Part shown: in pieces, positions 5,785-8,156 of the stretch
How positions within the stretch are numbered: position 1 is the first letter of the stretch
How the letters are laid out: every line of letters begins with the position of its first letter
DNA from: Candidatus Thalassarchaeaceae archaeon
GTDB taxonomy: Archaea; Thermoplasmatota; Poseidoniia; Poseidoniales; Thalassarchaeaceae
Assembly: GCA_013329905.1 (NCBI GenBank)
Contig: DUJH01000024.1
Coordinates: 680 to 8,835, forward strand
Direction: 5' to 3'
Length of the DNA: 8,156 nt
Translations under genes and position numbers: made by a program
The notes under the pieces: generated by a model
Database searches by the model: none
Told to the model about the DNA's origin: nothing
The model's input: the letters and a program-made list of their open reading frames with translations, nothing else

Positions 5785-7254
5785 TCATTCGAATTCAGCG
5801 AGGTCACCGATTTCTTCGAACAAACTCGGCCCGGAACTCAGGAAATACACCGATCCGAGCCGGTCCCTCGAATCCTCAGAAGTCGAATTATTACCCTCAG
5901 CACAGCCTCCAGTGCAGCCGTCCGCGAAGGCCACGTAGACGCGACCGTCGCGGTCGATGTGCAGGTCATTGAAGTCGAGCAGATTGCGGTTTGAGCCGCC
6001 GAAATCACGGCAATCACCGCTGTTCAAACAAATCGAACCCATCTGCACAGGATCATCAGTCACTCGCATTGTGTGGAAGATTGGCTCCTCGTCGAGGGCA
6101 TTGAGTGAGAAAGTGATGTAGAGGTGATAGGTGGTGTTGTGCGGCGCATAGTGGGCGTTTCCGTCCCATGGATTGCCATCGATGTTAGAGCCGTTCAGTA
6201 AGTCTGCATCCTCACTTCCAAGATAGGTGATTGCAATCCTTCCTGGATCGCCTGCATCGATGTGAGGGAAGACTGAGGAAATGACTCCTGCTGGACTTAT
6301 GCGAATGCTGTCCTCATCCCATGTATTACCTGAATCCATGCTGCGTGACATGTAGACGCCTTGGTCAGCACCGGTCCAGATGTGGTAAGCATTCGATTCA
6401 CTATCAGCTCCCACTTCCGAGTTCTTACGCGGGTAAGGGGTTCCCACGTCCAAACCCATGGTTCGCTCGCTCCACGTCATACCATTGTCTTTGGAGAGGA
6501 TAATCGTTGGTGTTTCGACACGCGGCGGGACGTAGACGGTGCCGTCAGATGCTGCGGTTATGGCTCCGTGCAGACCACCGTTGGTCGTCGCCATTCCGAA
6601 AATCTGTCCGCCGACTTCGAAGGAGGCGCCGCCATCAAATGAGGTGTAGCAAAAGATTCCGGCGATTTTGTTGTAGCAGAAATAGACTGCAGTTTCGTAT
6701 ACGCCTGGAGCGTTTGCGAGAGCTCCATATCCATCGCTTGTCCATGGGCCGCTTCCGAGCTTAATGTGGTCGTTTAGCGGGATTGGTCCTGAGTCGTGCG
6801 GATTGCCGATCCACGACTCTCCGTCGTCATCAGACCATGCTATCCAGGTTGTCAGCAGGCCGACCATCTGGACGTTGAATACGCGGTCAGTGACTGGGTC
6901 AACCCAGCCGTATGGATCGGATGTTGAAGGGTGCGACATTATGTCGTCGACGATTTCCCACGAGCCGCCGTGATCACACGAGCGCATGACTTTCTCGAAG
7001 GCGATGAAGAACATGCAACCGCTCGAGGTTATGCCGATACTCGGCTCAGCGCCCTGCTCACCTACGTTTGAGAAGTTGAACATGAGTGGCAGGGCAGGGA
7101 AATCTACTGATTGCCCATCGGGGCCGGTGACCCAGAATCGCACCTCATCCTCGACTTCTGGTTCTGGCTCCGGTTCTGGCTGGCTCCCGAAGATGCAGCC
7201 CGATAGCGAGGCTCCGATCATGATGAGGACGAGGAGTCCAGCCTTGGTGCGCAT
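5785..7254 (-). CDS. Asp-box (BNR) beta-propeller lipoprotein, sialidase-like
   Basis: This 489-residue surface protein begins with a lipoprotein signal: charged MRTK, a hydrophobic core and the lipobox LSGC with Cys20 as the lipid-bearing residue. A short Pro-Glu repeat linker follows (about 26-33). At least five Asp-box motifs (S-x-D-x-G-x-T/S-W) are visible: 92-99 (CDHGGSW), 141-148 (DDDGESW), 205-212 (FDGGASF), 254-261 (KDNGMTW) and 305-312 (MDSGNTW). This is the pattern of sialidase-fold beta-propellers. A C-terminal block with DFNDLHIDRDGRVYVAFADG (427-446) completes the fold. Besides Cys20 there are eight cysteines (80, 93, 193, 202, 409, 415, 447, 451), suggesting up to four disulfides outside the cell. 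No catalytic sialidase triad could be assigned, so a binding or glycan-degrading role stays open. Its stop lies 1 bp from that of taw1. Confidence 0.85.
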   Translation of the reverse strand: MRTKAGLLVLIMIGASLSGCIFGSQPEPEPEPEVEDEVRFWVTGPDGQSVDFPALPLMFNFSNVGEQGAEPSIGITSSGCMFFIAFEKVMRSCDHGGSWEIVDDIMSHPSTSDPYGWVDPVTDRVFNVQMVGLLTTWIAWSDDDGESWIGNPHDSGPIPLNDHIKLGSGPWTSDGYGALANAPGVYETAVYFCYNKIAGIFCYTSFDGGASFEVGGQIFGMATTNGGLHGAITAASDGTVYVPPRVETPTIILSKDNGMTWSERTMGLDVGTPYPRKNSEVGADSESNAYHIWTGADQGVYMSRSMDSGNTWDEDSIRISPAGVISSVFPHIDAGDPGRIAITYLGSEDADLLNGSNIDGNPWDGNAHYAPHNTTYHLYITFSLNALDEEPIFHTMRVTDDPVQMGSICLNSGDCRDFGGSNRNLLDFNDLHIDRDGRVYVAFADGCTGGCAEGNNSTSEDSRDRLGSVYFLSSGPSLFEEIGDLAEFE

Positions 7255-7278
7255 GAGTCATCGGTGCTTGCTATCGCA

Positions 7279-7288
7279 GATTATCTTA
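7279..7288 (-). promoter_or_regulatory. Putative TATA box of the Asp-box lipoprotein
   Basis: The minus strand reads TAAGATAATC, centred about 29-30 nt upstream of the ATG at 7254, giving a leaderless or very short-leader transcript. It lies between the start codon and the nearby inverted repeat. Pattern-based only. Confidence 0.33.
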
Positions 7289-7298
7289 CCTTACCATC

Positions 7299-7318
7299 GA
7301 GGATCCAAGGTGATCCTC
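7299..7318. repeat. Inverted repeat GAGGATC-N6-GATCCTC in the lipoprotein/msrA divergent promoter
   Basis: There are two perfect 7-bp arms at 7299-7305 and 7312-7318 with a 6-bp centre. The repeat sits just upstream of the lipoprotein's TATA-like box and 80 nt before the msrA start. The geometry fits the operator of a homodimeric regulator that could control both genes; binding is inferred. It could also form a weak hairpin in RNA. Confidence 0.45.
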
Positions 7319-7398
7319 ACTTTCTTCATTCTCATTGCTCTTGATTGGATTGGTTTGATTTAGAAGACCTGAAAGAGGTTAGTTCCCTCCCCCCGACA

Positions 7399-7923
7399 AT
7401 GGTCGAGGAAATTGTCCTTGGTGGCGGTTGCTTTTGGTGTGTCGAAGGAGCCATTCTGGGCCTTCGCGGAGTAAGCGAAGTAATCCCTGGATATTCCGGT
7501 GGTCATGTGGAAAACCCAACCTACGAGCAAGTTTGTGGAAAGCGCACAGGCCATGCTGAGGTTGTCAAGGTAGCATTCGACCCCGAGGTCATCCCACGCC
7601 GCATCCTCCTCGAAGTATTCTTCACCGTTCACGACCCGACTCAATTGAACCGACAAGGCAACGACATTGGGCCGCATTACCGAAGTTGTGTATTCTACGT
7701 GAGCCCAGAGCAGAAACAAGACATTGAGCATGTGATCGGATATTTGCAGCAGAATTTTGTCGATGATATCGTCACTGAAGTGAGTCCATTGAGCAACTTT
7801 TTCGAGGCTGAGGATTACCACCACAACTACTTCGCTAACAATCCCCAAAATCCCTACTGCCAAATGGTTGTCTCACCTAAAATCGCTAAGGCACGCGCCA
7901 AACATGCGCAATTGTATGAGTGA
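7399..7923 (+). CDS. msrA: Peptide methionine-S-sulfoxide reductase MsrA
   Basis: MsrA reduces methionine-S-sulfoxide in proteins and so repairs oxidative damage in the cytoplasm. From the ATG at 7399 the protein has 174 residues, the usual length for compact MsrA. GGGCFWCVEG (8-17) holds the catalytic Cys11. PGYSGGHVENPTYEQVCGKRTGHAE (30-54) is the substrate-binding stretch, and HDPTQLNRQGNDIGPHYRS (78-96) and YHHNYFANNPQNPYC (140-154) are further family signatures. Cys14, Cys46 and Cys154 are candidate resolving cysteines for thioredoxin-linked recycling. A TTG at 7345 would add 18 residues without family similarity and is rejected. No Shine-Dalgarno sequence lies at a normal distance and the promoter is unclear; the AT-rich stretch 7354-7365 is a weak candidate. 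No msrB gene is adjacent. Regulation may involve the inverted repeat at 7299-7318. Confidence 0.97.
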   Translation: MVEEIVLGGGCFWCVEGAILGLRGVSEVIPGYSGGHVENPTYEQVCGKRTGHAEVVKVAFDPEVIPRRILLEVFFTVHDPTQLNRQGNDIGPHYRSCVFYVSPEQKQDIEHVIGYLQQNFVDDIVTEVSPLSNFFEAEDYHHNYFANNPQNPYCQMVVSPKIAKARAKHAQLYE

Positions 7924-8046
7924 AGGCGCGACGTTTGTCTTTCCTCACCCCCTCGCTGTGGTAGCGCTGGATGCAAGGCAGAATCCCCCTGAACGCTGCT
8001 TGAGGTCACCAGCCGCAGCGCAATTCTCAAGAGCAACACGAATCGG

Positions 8047-8156
8047 ATGCCGACGATGGTCCCGGACACGGTGGAATCCTCGGCAGTCTCCACTACCTCT
8101 GCTCTCATCCACACCGGTCTGCTGAGTGTGGGGTTGAGTAATCTCTTTTGGAAGGG
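8047..8156 (+). CDS. Possible start of an unrecognised gene (3' partial)
   Basis: A frame opens after a stop near 7993 and stays open to the right edge. With ATG at 8047 or 8056 it would encode about 36 or 33 residues inside the window. The segment is Ser/Thr-rich and ends in a hydrophobic stretch (SALIHTGLLSVGLSNLFW), perhaps a first membrane helix. No Shine-Dalgarno sequence or clear TATA box was found and no family was recognised. The opposite strand and another + frame are also open across part of this region, so this is weak. The preceding bases from 7924 hold nothing else I can support. Confidence 0.28.
   Translation, partial: MPTMVPDTVESSAVSTTSALIHTGLLSVGLSNLFWK

Noticed and set aside
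5781..5797. TGAAT/ATTCA stem as a bidirectional terminator.
   Set aside because: It has only five weak pairs and no T tract on either side.
7144..7186. Short tandem repeat of GGTTCTGGCTCC-like units.
   Set aside because: It is explained by the Pro-Glu linker codons of the lipoprotein; an ordinary spacer after the lipobox.
7345..7398. TTG start for msrA adding 18 residues.
   Set aside because: MsrA family similarity begins at MVEEIVLGGGCFWC; the upstream residues do not resemble the family and the TTG has no ribosome binding site.
8036..8046. 11-mer ACACGAATCGG identical to 2559-2569 near guaB.
   Set aside because: Several 11-base matches are expected by chance in 8 kb, so the shared word is not evidence for a common operator.
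7916..8125. A 69-codon + strand frame whose ATG overlaps the msrA stop (ATGAGTGA).
   Set aside because: The overlap looks like translational coupling, but the product is Arg/Pro/Ser-rich with no recognisable fold, as expected of a chance frame in GC-rich DNA.

Overview
The window looks like a stretch of archaeal chromosome, most likely from a planktonic euryarchaeon of the Thermoplasmatota, such as Marine Group II/Poseidoniia. That lineage assignment is inferred. The evidence is a stand-alone archaeal-type wyosine enzyme (Taw1) with both sets of cluster cysteines, a lipobox lipoprotein with Asp-box repeats, acidic extracytoplasmic domains, TATA-like boxes about 26-30 nt upstream of start codons (which suggests leaderless mRNAs), and very tight packing. 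No rRNA, tRNA, CRISPR array, insertion sequence or phage gene was recognised.

Layout, left to right. (1) 1-1031, + strand: the 3' part of a transporter. Its last helices resemble the C-terminal helices of sodium/solute symporters (PutP type), followed by an extra helix and a ~190-residue acidic outer domain. (2) 1043-2506, - strand: complete IMP dehydrogenase (guaB). (3) 2663-3106, + strand: small retropepsin-like protein of the RimK-associated 'ATP-dependent zinc protease' family. (4) 3152-3490 and 3501-4004, + strand: two tandem YbjQ-family proteins, one soluble and one membrane-anchored, in a lower-GC, AGA-arginine segment. (5) 4023-4613, - strand: LURP-one-related/YxjI-like protein. (6) 4764-5783, + strand: Taw1, tRNA 4-demethylwyosine synthase. 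(7) 5785-7254, - strand: Asp-box (sialidase-like) beta-propeller lipoprotein. (8) 7399-7923, + strand: methionine sulfoxide reductase MsrA. (9) The last ~230 bases hold at most the start of another + strand gene.

Most genes are housekeeping or stand-alone functions: purine synthesis, tRNA modification, oxidative protein repair, transport and surface binding. They alternate in strand. Three tail-to-tail junctions are only 11, 18 and 1 bp long, and three head-to-head intergenic regions are 144-156 bp. Each head-to-head region contains a symmetric or repeated DNA element that could be regulatory. The only clear operon is the YbjQ pair, perhaps together with the retropepsin-like gene. No clearly new defence or mobile system is visible. 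The most unusual items are the transporter with an outer-domain extension, the soluble-plus-anchored YbjQ pair with its different base composition, and the dyads in the divergent promoters.
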